A stretch of DNA of 64,000 nucleotides, taken from the NCBI GenBank assembly GCA_038225475.1, contig JBBRRA010000001.1:186001-250000 (forward strand), read 5' to 3'. The position numbers were made by a program, and so were the translations under genes. Source of the stretch: Polymorphobacter_B sp038225475 (lineage in GTDB: Bacteria > Pseudomonadota > Alphaproteobacteria > Sphingomonadales > Sphingomonadaceae). This document shows, in pieces, positions 8,769 to 15,665 of the stretch (position 1 is its first letter; every line of letters starts with the position of its first letter). A model generated the notes under the pieces. That model searched no databases and was not told where the DNA came from. It saw nothing but the letters and a program-made list of their open reading frames with translations.

Positions 8769-9877
8769 CGCGGGGCTCCTTCGCGGACATAGGATTTGGG
8801 GAAGAACGGCATCGGCACCACAGTCGCATCGAGCAACCGCCCGCGCACATCGATCTGCACGCGTGTGCCGTCGGCAGCGAGGGCGGCGGGCACATACGCC
8901 ATCGCGATCGGACGGCCGAGCGCGGGGCCGAAGCCGCCGCTGGTGACCGCCCCGACAGCGACACCGTTTTCGACGATCGACGCGCCCTCGCGCACCGGCT
9001 GGCGACCATCGATACGCAGCCCGACGCGCCGCCGCGCCGACCCGTGGAGCAGGTCGCGGAGCACGATGCCGGCACCGGGAAACCCGCCCTCCAGCTTGCG
9101 GCGCTTTGAGATGGCAAAGCTCAGTCCCGCCTCGACGGGATTGATCACCGGGGTCAGGTCGTGACCATATAACGGCAGCCCAGCCTCGAGCCGCAGCGAA
9201 TCGCGCGCGCCGAGCCCGACGGGCCTGACTTCGGCATCGGCGAGCAGAGCGCGCGCCACCGCCTCTACACCGTCTGCCGCGACCGAGATCTCGAAGCCGT
9301 CCTCGCCGGTATAGCCCGACCGGCTGATCCACGCCGCCTGGCCCACCAGCGTGAACGCGCCCGCGCGCATGAAGCGTAAATCGGCAATGCCGGGCGCGAG
9401 CGCGGCGAGCACGCGCGCTGCCGCCGGGCCCTGCAACGCCAGCAACGCCAGATCGTCGCGGTAGCGCACGTCGATGCCGGCGGCGCGCAGCAGGGCGATA
9501 TCGGCATGTTTCACTGCGCCGTTGACGACCAGATACAAATCGCCAGCGCGGCGCGTTACCATCAGGTCGTCGAGGATCCCGCCATCGGGCGCGAGCAGCA
9601 GCGAATAGCGCAACACCCCTTCGCGCAAGCCAGTAATGTCGCCGGGCAGCAATGCCTCCAGCGCCAGATCGCTTCCGAGCGGCAGTTCGAGCTGCCCCAT
9701 ATGGCTGACATCGAACAGCCCGGCATGTTCGCGCGTCCACTGATGCTCGGCGATGATGCCGTCATACTGGATCGGCATCGCATAGCCCGCGAACGGTACC
9801 ATGCGTGCGCCGAGCGCGCGGTGCAGCGCATCGAGCGGGAGCAGGAGTTCGGCGTCGGCAGGTTCGGGCGCAGCCAT
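8765..9877 (-). CDS. gcvT: Glycine cleavage system T protein (aminomethyltransferase)
   Basis: Transfers the methylene group from aminomethyl-lipoyl-GcvH to tetrahydrofolate and releases ammonia. 370 residues. ALHRALGARMVPFAGYAMPIQ at the N-terminus, FDVSHMGQLEL, the folate-site block SGYTGEDGFEI and GLGARDSLRLEAGLPLYGHDL are family hallmarks. Start at ATG 9877 with a GGTGA ribosome site (9888-9884) directly after the riboswitch expression platform. First gene of the operon gcvT-gcvH-methyltransferase-gcvPA-gcvPB, all joined by 3-4 bp junctions. Confidence 0.96.
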   Translation of the reverse strand: MAAPEPADAELLLPLDALHRALGARMVPFAGYAMPIQYDGIIAEHQWTREHAGLFDVSHMGQLELPLGSDLALEALLPGDITGLREGVLRYSLLLAPDGGILDDLMVTRRAGDLYLVVNGAVKHADIALLRAAGIDVRYRDDLALLALQGPAAARVLAALAPGIADLRFMRAGAFTLVGQAAWISRSGYTGEDGFEISVAADGVEAVARALLADAEVRPVGLGARDSLRLEAGLPLYGHDLTPVINPVEAGLSFAISKRRKLEGGFPGAGIVLRDLLHGSARRRVGLRIDGRQPVREGASIVENGVAVGAVTSGGFGPALGRPIAMAYVPAALAADGTRVQIDVRGRLLDATVVPMPFFPKSYVREGAPR

Positions 9878-9882
9878 GCGAG

Positions 9883-9939
9883 GTCACCGTGACAGAGTCG
9901 CACCGGCGGAAAATCCACCGGCCACGCCCCCACTGTCAC
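9883..9939 (-). promoter_or_regulatory. Riboswitch expression platform before gcvT
   Basis: Just after aptamer II is a 7-bp hairpin (arms CCGGTGG and CCGCCGG, loop ATTTT, 9921 to 9903). The 3' end of aptamer II, GTGACAG (9939-9933), is perfectly complementary to CTGTCAC (9895-9889), which abuts the GGTGA ribosome site (9888-9884). There is no U-run, so translational control or an accessibility switch is more likely than an intrinsic terminator. Pairings are read from sequence; the switching model is inference. Confidence 0.5.
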
Positions 9940-10135
9940 TTGCACCTGAGAGCTTTGACGAAGCCTTCGCTTCGCTTACCCCTTCGGTGGACGGCGCATT
10001 GCTGCACCGCCGCTTTCCAGATTGTCGCTGATGCACCCGCGCGGTCCGTGGGCCTGAGAGATTCCGGGGGCGGTTGCTCCTTCGGCGGTGGGCCCAGGGT
10101 TGCCCCGTCCCACACTCTCCCGCGCGTGTGCCGGG
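9925..10135 (-). ncRNA. Tandem glycine riboswitch
   Basis: Two glycine aptamers in series in the gcvT leader. Aptamer I (about 10126-10038): GGGAGAG, the conserved CCGAAGGAGCAACC core and AATCTCTCAGGC, closed by a CGCGC/GCGCG P1. A short linker leads to aptamer II (about 10022-9927): CTGGAAAG, CACCGAAGGGGTAAGC and AAAGCTCTCAGGTGCAAGTGACAG. These match the glycine riboswitch consensus (CCGAAGGGG..AA and CTCTCAGG...GACAG). In this family glycine binding normally turns on glycine-cleavage genes. The leader is the only stretch over 300 bp without a gene in the window. Confidence 0.95.
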
Positions 10136-10156
10136 CCGAGGCCCGACGACCATCAA

Positions 10157-10185
10157 GGTATCCGGCAAGGCGCGCGCCAAGTCAA
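10157..10185 (-). promoter_or_regulatory. Putative promoter of the gcv operon
   Basis: Minus strand -35 TTGACT (10185-10180) and -10 GATACC (10162-10157) with a 17-bp spacer. Transcription would begin near 10150, about 20 nt before the first riboswitch aptamer, which is the right place. The -10 is imperfect. Confidence 0.5.
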
Positions 10186-10210
10186 CCGCGCTGCACTGCA
10201 GCGAAATAAC

Positions 10211-10239
10211 TTGACAAATCGAGCCTTTTTGGTTATCTT
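10211..10239 (+). promoter_or_regulatory. Consensus-like promoter pointing away from gcvT
   Basis: TTGACA (10211-10216), 17-bp spacer, TATCTT (10234-10239) on the plus strand: the best sigma70-like match I noticed in the window. It would transcribe rightward through about 120 bp without a supported gene and then antisense into the lipoprotein gene ending at 10363. An imperfect hairpin (GGGGCA-GGCA-TGCCCC) lies about 60-80 bp downstream. No convincing small ORF follows. Confidence 0.4.
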
Positions 10240-10362
10240 CGAAAAATGTCTGCCTGCATTGTTCCGAGCTCGAAGCTTCATTCAGCGCAAAATCTGCCGC
10301 GGGGCAGGCATGCCCCGGCTACGTGTCATCAACTTCATCAACTTCCGAGCTGCGACTCGGGA

Positions 10363-10986
10363 TTATTTGAGGACATTATAGCCCAGCGCCGCCTCGTCGA
10401 GCTGAAAACCGACGAGCACTTCGAAGGTGACGGCGCGCACAGCGGCCTTGACCTCGGGATCGGCCAGCGGGTCGGTTGCAGCGTCGAGGTCGCCCGCCTT
10501 GCGCTTGCGGCCGATCTTGTTCTGGATGTCGGCCTTGAGCGTCGCAGCCGACCGCGCAATGTCGGCATGCGCCGCTCCGGCCGCGGTGGCGCGCTGCTGC
10601 CCTGCGGCAAAGCTCAGCGTCACCGATCCGACCTGCTTCGACACCAGCGTGTTGCCGCCCTGCACGACGGTGGCAAAGAACGGCAGCGTGACAGTGCGCG
10701 GCCCGGCTGCCGACGTGCGCCGTGCCACCACGGTGAAGCTGACGTTGGTGCCGATGCTGCTCGCGCCTTCGGCGCAGACGCCGCGCAGATCGGTGATCGT
10801 CGCGACCATGTCGATCGCCTTGGCATCGCGGCTCGCCGGCGGGTCGAACAGCGTGACATCGCCGGTGAAATTGGGAATCCCGACCGCCGGGCACACCGAC
10901 CGCTTGACCAGCAACGGGTTGCGCTCGCACCCGGCAAGCGCCGCAGTTGCAAGGAGGATAGCGGCAATCGAACGCAGCTTGAGCAC
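10363..10986 (-). CDS. Predicted outer-membrane lipoprotein of unknown function
   Basis: Exported lipoprotein: from a GTG at 10986 the product begins with a short basic N-region, a hydrophobic core AAILLATAALAG and lipobox LAGC (Cys20), giving 207 residues. An AAAGGG ribosome site lies just upstream. ATGs at 11022 or 11046 would only add a charged extension before the signal peptide. The mature part contains segments such as FTGDVTLFDPPASRDAKAIDMVATITDLRGVC, suggesting a beta-rich domain; I do not recognise the family. Divergent from ispH across an inverted repeat. Confidence 0.75.
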   Translation of the reverse strand: MLKLRSIAAILLATAALAGCERNPLLVKRSVCPAVGIPNFTGDVTLFDPPASRDAKAIDMVATITDLRGVCAEGASSIGTNVSFTVVARRTSAAGPRTVTLPFFATVVQGGNTLVSKQVGSVTLSFAAGQQRATAAGAAHADIARSAATLKADIQNKIGRKRKAGDLDAATDPLADPEVKAAVRAVTFEVLVGFQLDEAALGYNVLK

Positions 10987-11023
10987 AGATAGACCCTTTG
11001 GTGACTTTGCGACGCGCACCATA

Positions 11024-11036
11024 GGAACCGGGTTCC
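11024..11036. repeat. Perfect inverted repeat between lipoprotein gene and ispH
   Basis: GGAACC-G-GGTTCC, a 6-1-6 inverted repeat in the short divergent intergenic space, 34 bp before the ispH ATG. The position suits a shared operator. If ispH began at the GTG at 11037 the repeat would directly precede the start codon. Confidence 0.4.
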
Positions 11037-11069
11037 GTGCGCACAAGCAATCGCGTAAAGCCTGTGCGT

Positions 11070-12035
11070 ATGAACATCGCTACGCCAATACACCCGCTGC
11101 CGCAGCTTCGCGTCCTGATCGCCGCGCCGCGCGGCTTTTGCGCCGGGGTCGACCGCGCCATCCACATCGTCGAACTGGCGATCGAGCGCTACGGCGCGCC
11201 GGTCTATGTCCGACACGAGATCGTCCACAACCGCTTCGTCGTCGACAGCCTGAAGGAAAAGGGCGCGGTCTTCGTCGAGGAACTCGACGAAGTTCCCGAC
11301 GGCGTACCGGTGATCTTTTCGGCGCACGGCGTCCCCAAGACCGTTCCCGCCGAAGCCGAAGCGCGTGGCCTCAACTATCTCGACGCCACCTGCCCGCTGG
11401 TCTCGAAGGTCCACCGTCAGGCCGAACGGCTGGCGAGCGCCGGGCGGCACATCCTGTTCGTCGGCCACGCCGGCCACCCCGAAGTGATCGGCACCTTCGG
11501 CCAGGTCGGCCCGGGTGCCATCACGCTCGTCGAGACGCTCGAGGATGCGCGCTCGGTCGAGGTCGCCGAGCCCGACACCGTCGGCTTCCTGACGCAGACG
11601 ACGCTGTCGGTCGACGATACCGCCGACATCGTCGCCGAGCTGCAGCGCCGCTTCCCGGCGATCCAGGGGCCGAAGGGCGAGGACATCTGCTATGCCACCT
11701 CGAACCGGCAGGCAGCGGTCAAGTCGATCGCCGATGCGTGCGACCTGATGCTGGTGATCGGCGCGACCAACTCGTCGAACTCGCAGCGGCTGCGCGAAGT
11801 CGCCGAACGCTCGGGCGCGCCGGCGTATCTGATCCCGCGCGCCGAATATCTCGACTGGCGCTGGTTCGACGGGGTCAAGACGCTTGGCATTACCGCCGGT
11901 GCCTCCGCCCCCGAGGTGCTTGTGCAGGAGCTGCTCGGCCTGCTCGGGTCGCGATTCGACCTTGCCGTCGAGGAAGTCACCAACGCGATCGAGGATGTCG
12001 TGTTCAAGCTGCCGCGCGCGCTGACGACTGCCTGA
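11070..12035 (+). CDS. ispH: 4-hydroxy-3-methylbut-2-enyl diphosphate reductase
   Basis: Last enzyme of the MEP isoprenoid pathway; a [4Fe-4S] protein reducing HMBPP to IPP and DMAPP. 321 residues from ATG 11070. The three iron-sulfur cysteines are visible: Cys24 in APRGFCAGVDRA, Cys108 in DATCPLVSKVH and Cys207 in EDICYATSNRQ; HEIVHNRFVV and FSAHGVP supply the substrate histidines. An in-frame GTG at 11037 adds eleven residues and cannot be excluded. Overlaps thrB by 1 bp (TGATG), forming an ispH-thrB-rnhA operon. Confidence 0.96.
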   Translation: MNIATPIHPLPQLRVLIAAPRGFCAGVDRAIHIVELAIERYGAPVYVRHEIVHNRFVVDSLKEKGAVFVEELDEVPDGVPVIFSAHGVPKTVPAEAEARGLNYLDATCPLVSKVHRQAERLASAGRHILFVGHAGHPEVIGTFGQVGPGAITLVETLEDARSVEVAEPDTVGFLTQTTLSVDDTADIVAELQRRFPAIQGPKGEDICYATSNRQAAVKSIADACDLMLVIGATNSSNSQRLREVAERSGAPAYLIPRAEYLDWRWFDGVKTLGITAGASAPEVLVQELLGLLGSRFDLAVEEVTNAIEDVVFKLPRALTTA

Positions 12036-12997
12036 TGGCGGTGTTCACGGCGGTGTCGGCGGAGGCGCTGGCGCTATTCCTGCGCGGCTATGATCTCGGC
12101 GTCGCAGTCAGCTTCAAGGGCATTGCCGAGGGTGTCCAGAATTCGAACTATCTGCTCGAAACGACGCGCGGCCGCTTTATCCTGACGCTGTACGAGGAGC
12201 GGGTCGAAACCGACTATCTGCCCTATTTCCTCGACCTGCTGACGCATCTTGCCGACCGCGCATTGCCGGTGCCGCGGCCGATCCGCGACCGCGCCGGGAC
12301 CGCGCTGCAAACGCTGTGCGGTCGCCCCGCCTGCCTGATCGAGTTCCTGACCGGGGTTTCGCTGGACAGGCCGACTGCCGATGACAGCTTTGCCGCCGGA
12401 GCCGCACTCGGCCGGATGCACGGTGCGGTTGCCGACTTCACCGGTGTGCGCCCGAATGCGCTGGGCCGCGAGGGCTGGCACCGCATCGCTGCCGCCTGCG
12501 CCGGGCAGCTGGACGACATCGATCCGGGGCTTGATGCGCTGATCGCCGACGAGCTTCACCACCTCGACACGGCTTGGCCGCATCAGCTCGACCGCACGAC
12601 GATCCACGCCGACCTGTTCCCCGACAATGTGCTGATGCTCGGCACGCGCGTGACCGGGCTGATCGACTTTTATTTCGCCTGTACCGACATCCGCGCCTAC
12701 GACCTTGCGGTGATGCATTCGGCGTGGAGCTTTGCCCCCGATGGCAGCCGCTTTCACGCCGACCGCGCCGCGGCGCTGATCGCGGGCTACCGCTCGACGC
12801 ACCCGCTGACCGATGCCGAGCTGGCCGCGATGTCGACGCTGTGCCGGGGGGCGGCGCTGCGCTTCATCCTGACGCGCGCCTATGACTGGATTAACACGCC
12901 GCCCGATGCGCTGGTGACGCGCAAGGATCCGTTGGCGTTTGCGCGGCGGCTCGACTGGTATCGCCGTGCGACAGCGGACGAGGTGCTCGGCGTATGA
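12035..12997 (+). CDS. thrB: Homoserine kinase (ThrB, APH-fold type)
   Basis: Phosphorylates homoserine to O-phosphohomoserine on the way to threonine. 320 residues of the aminoglycoside-phosphotransferase-like kinase fold: FKGIAEGVQNSNYLLET at the N-terminus, and the catalytic/metal region TTIHADLFPDNVLML and GLIDFYFACTDIRAYDLAV. This is the proteobacterial ThrB unrelated to the GHMP-type enzyme of E. coli. The ATG at 12035 overlaps the ispH stop; the 3' end overlaps rnhA by 4 bp. Confidence 0.92.
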   Translation: MAVFTAVSAEALALFLRGYDLGVAVSFKGIAEGVQNSNYLLETTRGRFILTLYEERVETDYLPYFLDLLTHLADRALPVPRPIRDRAGTALQTLCGRPACLIEFLTGVSLDRPTADDSFAAGAALGRMHGAVADFTGVRPNALGREGWHRIAAACAGQLDDIDPGLDALIADELHHLDTAWPHQLDRTTIHADLFPDNVLMLGTRVTGLIDFYFACTDIRAYDLAVMHSAWSFAPDGSRFHADRAAALIAGYRSTHPLTDAELAAMSTLCRGAALRFILTRAYDWINTPPDALVTRKDPLAFARRLDWYRRATADEVLGV

Positions 12998-13437
12998 CCA
13001 CCAATGTCGTCATCGCCACCGACGGCGCCTGCAAGGGCAACCCCGGCATCGGCGGCTGGGGCGCGGTGCTGCGCTTTGGGGCGGTTGAACGCGAGCTGTC
13101 GGGTGCGGAGGCGCATACCACCAACAATCGCATGGAGCTGACTGCCGCGATCGAGGCGCTTAACACGCTCAAGCTGCCGTGCACCGTCACGCTGACCACC
13201 GACAGCAAATATGTCCTCGATGGCATCACCAAATGGGTGCATGGCTGGCAGCGCAAGGGCTGGCGCACGGCCGATGGGTCGCCGGTAAAGAACCTCGATC
13301 TGTGGCAGGCGCTGTGCGCCGCGATCGTGCCGCACAAGATCACCTGGAAGTGGGTAAAGGGCCATTCGGGCGATCCCGATAACGAGCGCGCCGATGCGCT
13401 GGCGAATGCCGCGATAGCCGCGCGGCGCGCCGCCTGA
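12994..13437 (+). CDS. rnhA: Ribonuclease HI
   Basis: Cleaves the RNA strand of RNA-DNA hybrids. 147 residues, E. coli-like length. Active-site carboxylates at the canonical places: Asp10 (IATDGACKGNPG), Glu48 (NNRMELTAAIEAL), Asp70 (LTTDSKYV) and Asp134 (NERADALAN); the basic handle WVHGWQRKGW and the loop His in VKGHSGDPDN are present. Coupled to thrB by an ATGA overlap. Confidence 0.97.
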   Translation: MTTNVVIATDGACKGNPGIGGWGAVLRFGAVERELSGAEAHTTNNRMELTAAIEALNTLKLPCTVTLTTDSKYVLDGITKWVHGWQRKGWRTADGSPVKNLDLWQALCAAIVPHKITWKWVKGHSGDPDNERADALANAAIAARRAA

Positions 13438-13502
13438 GAAGGCTTGTCGTTTTGTCGCAGGTATGAAAGATTTAACGCATCGACAGGCGGGGAGAGCGGA
13501 GA

Positions 13503-13676
13503 ATGACGACGTTCGAAGTCTATACCGACAAGAAGGGCGAATTCCGGTGGCGGCTGAAGCATAGCAACGGCAACATCCTCGCCACCTCGTCCGAAGGCTA
13601 TAAGGCCAAGGCGAGCGCGCTGAAGTGCATCGAAAATGTCCAGGCGTCGAAGGACAGCAAGATCGTCACGCTGTAA
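13503..13676 (+). CDS. Small DUF1508 (YegP-like) protein
   Basis: 57-residue protein beginning MTTFEVYTDKKGEFRWRLKH and continuing NGNILATSSEGYKAKASAL, a single copy of the DUF1508/YegP repeat, which occurs once or twice in small bacterial proteins of unknown function. A GGGGAGAGCGGAGA ribosome site precedes the ATG. Its last 11 bp overlap the end of the convergent FAD-oxidoreductase gene. Confidence 0.85.
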   Translation: MTTFEVYTDKKGEFRWRLKHSNGNILATSSEGYKAKASALKCIENVQASKDSKIVTL

Positions 13677-14766
13677 ACCGCGTCGCCCGGTAGCGGTGCG
13701 CGTCGAGCTGCGGGGTCCGGCAGCCGAGTAGCGCTGAGGCAAGCGCTCCGGCGGCGGGTGCCGTCTGGATGCCGAAGCCGCCTTGGCCGACGCACCAGAA
13801 CAGTCCCGGCACCACCGCGTCGAAGCCATAAACCGGCAGCCGGTCAGGCGCGAACGTGCGCAGGCCCGCCCAGCTGCGCTCGACCCGGACGACACGCGGC
13901 TGCGCTGCAGCCTCGAACCGCGCCACTGCGGTCGCAATGTCGATTTCCTCGGGCACGGTGTCGCGCGCCACATCGGCGATCTCGTCGTGCGGGGACACCC
14001 AATAGCGCCCGGCGTCGGGCTTGAAATAAAAGCTGCCGGCGGCGTCGAGGACGACCGGCAGCACCGGATCCGGCGCGGGATCGGTGGCAACGACTGCCAT
14101 CGTCCGGCGCAGCGGCGTCAGGCCGATCGGCGCTGCGCCCGCCAGCGCCGCAACCGCGTCCCCCCATGCGCCGGCGGCGTTGACCACGATCGCTGCCTCG
14201 AACATTCCGGCAGTCGTGCCGATGCGCCAGCCGTCCGCCTGCCGGTCGAGCGACTCGACGCGCGCGCCGGTTGCGATGACTGCACCGGCGTGGCGCGCGC
14301 CGCGCAGGAACCCGGCGTGAAGCGCGGCCACATCGATGTCGAAGCAATCGGGCTCGTACAGCGCCCGACGCCGCCACGCCGCGCGCAATATCGGATAGCG
14401 CTCCGCCAGCGCCGCTGTATCGAGCCGTTCGAACGCGACCTCGGTCGCCGCAAAATCCGCCGCCAGCCGGTCGAGTGCGCGCGGGTCCACCGGCGAATCG
14501 AGGTGCAGTCCACCGCGCGGATGCAGCAGCGGCCCCTCTGCAAAGCCCGGCGGCGGCGCATCGAAGAAAGGCTTTGACGCGACCGTCAGCGGCAGCACGC
14601 CCGGCCCGCCATAGCTTGCCACCCAGAATGCCGCCGACCGCCCGGTGGTATGATAGCCCGGCGCGTCCTCGGCCTCGATGACCAGCACCCGCGCGCCCGC
14701 CGCCGCAAAATAGGCAAGGCTTGCCCCCGCCATGCCCGCGCCGATGATCGCCACGTCATAGGTCAT
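13666..14766 (-). CDS. FAD-dependent oxidoreductase, DAO superfamily
   Basis: 366-residue glycine/D-amino-acid oxidase-type flavoenzyme. N-terminal dinucleotide fold YDVAIIGAGMAGASLAYF, then GYHTTGRSAAFWVASYGG, VVNAAGAWGDAVAALAG and C-terminal SWAGLRTFAPDRLPVYG plus GLFWCVGQGGFGIQTAPA, typical of DadA/ThiO-like members that bind FAD and oxidise amines or D-amino acids. Start at ATG 14766 (MTYDVAIIGAG), in ATGA overlap with the hydrolase stop. Last gene of a leftward operon with an MFS exporter and a hydrolase. Substrate unknown. Confidence 0.9.
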   Translation of the reverse strand: MTYDVAIIGAGMAGASLAYFAAAGARVLVIEAEDAPGYHTTGRSAAFWVASYGGPGVLPLTVASKPFFDAPPPGFAEGPLLHPRGGLHLDSPVDPRALDRLAADFAATEVAFERLDTAALAERYPILRAAWRRRALYEPDCFDIDVAALHAGFLRGARHAGAVIATGARVESLDRQADGWRIGTTAGMFEAAIVVNAAGAWGDAVAALAGAAPIGLTPLRRTMAVVATDPAPDPVLPVVLDAAGSFYFKPDAGRYWVSPHDEIADVARDTVPEEIDIATAVARFEAAAQPRVVRVERSWAGLRTFAPDRLPVYGFDAVVPGLFWCVGQGGFGIQTAPAAGALASALLGCRTPQLDAHRYRATRFTA

Positions 14767-15665
14767 CCGAGCAAAAATCCCGCGATTCGCCCGAGCACCG
14801 CCGTGCGGATAGCATCGACTTCGCGGAGCAGTTCGTGGCTGGCACCGGCAATGGTCGCGAGCGTCGCCCCGGGCATGCGCGCCACGTCGCGCGCCGTGGC
14901 GCGATTGTCGACCAGCCGCTCGTACTCCGGAACCAGCACCAGCATCGGCACGGCGATCCGCTCGAGGAAACCCGGCACGCCGATCACATCGAGCGACGCG
15001 AACGCCGCTGCCAGCCAGCCATAGCTGACCCCGCCGAGCGCCAGTTCGGGGTGTTGGTCGAGCCACCAGCCCTCGTCGGCAAAACGCGCGGCGTCGCTGG
15101 TCAAAATCGCGCCGCGCGCCGCACTCCGCTGAACCGCGCCATAGGGCCCCTGCATCGGCGCGTACCGCTTGCCCAGACCGAGCGCGACCGCGATGCGGGC
15201 GACGGTGCGCGTCACGACCGGGCCGAGTGGTGCGGCGCGCAGCCCGAGCATCGGTGCCAGCAGCACGGCGCGCGCGAACCGGCTGCGCGTACCGGCCAGA
15301 TGGCGCAGCAGCAGATGACCACCCATCGAATGCGCCACCACGAACCACGGCGGCGGTAGTGTCGCCTGAAACCATGCGACCTGAGCGGCAAGGTCCGCCA
15401 GCCAGACGTCGAAGCTGTCGACATGCCCGGCGTCGCCGTCGCCAAGCCGCCCCGAACCGCCCTGCCCGCGCCAGTCGAAGCTGGCCAGTGCAAAGCCCTG
15501 CGCCCGCCAGTCCCAATAGCTTTCGGCGTATTTCTCGATAAAGTCGCCGCGACCGCTTAGGAAGAGCAGCGACCCCGACGCACCGCCCTGCCAGTACACG
15601 GTGCGCAGGCCGTCACGCGCCTCGAACGTGGCCCCCGGCGGCAGCGACCGGCAATGGTCGATCAT
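14763..15665 (-). CDS. Alpha/beta hydrolase, lysophospholipase-like
   Basis: 300-residue alpha/beta hydrolase of the monoacylglycerol lipase/lysophospholipase group. LFLSGRGDFIEKYAESYWDW and ASFDWRGQGGSGR fit this group's N-terminal loops; the nucleophile elbow is VVAHSMGGHLL (Ser), and a C-terminal GASHELLREVD supplies the His. Start at ATG 15665 (MIDHCRSLP) overlaps the MFS stop by 4 bp, and its own stop overlaps the FAD oxidoreductase start. Probably cytoplasmic; no signal peptide. Confidence 0.88.
   Translation of the reverse strand: MIDHCRSLPPGATFEARDGLRTVYWQGGASGSLLFLSGRGDFIEKYAESYWDWRAQGFALASFDWRGQGGSGRLGDGDAGHVDSFDVWLADLAAQVAWFQATLPPPWFVVAHSMGGHLLLRHLAGTRSRFARAVLLAPMLGLRAAPLGPVVTRTVARIAVALGLGKRYAPMQGPYGAVQRSAARGAILTSDAARFADEGWWLDQHPELALGGVSYGWLAAAFASLDVIGVPGFLERIAVPMLVLVPEYERLVDNRATARDVARMPGATLATIAGASHELLREVDAIRTAVLGRIAGFLLG

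Noticed and set aside
10246..10380. Small protein gene downstream of the plus-strand promoter at 10211
   Set aside because: The frame from ATG 10246 has no ribosome site and simply runs on as a shadow of the lipoprotein gene.
10427..12997. Very long open frames opposite or overlapping known genes, such as 10427-12997 (+), 18051-19358 (+), 21642-23135 (+), 30540-32591 (+) and 44165-46033 (-)
   Set aside because: They lie over well-supported genes, are Arg/Ala/Gly-rich without motifs and arise from the high third-position GC of the real genes.
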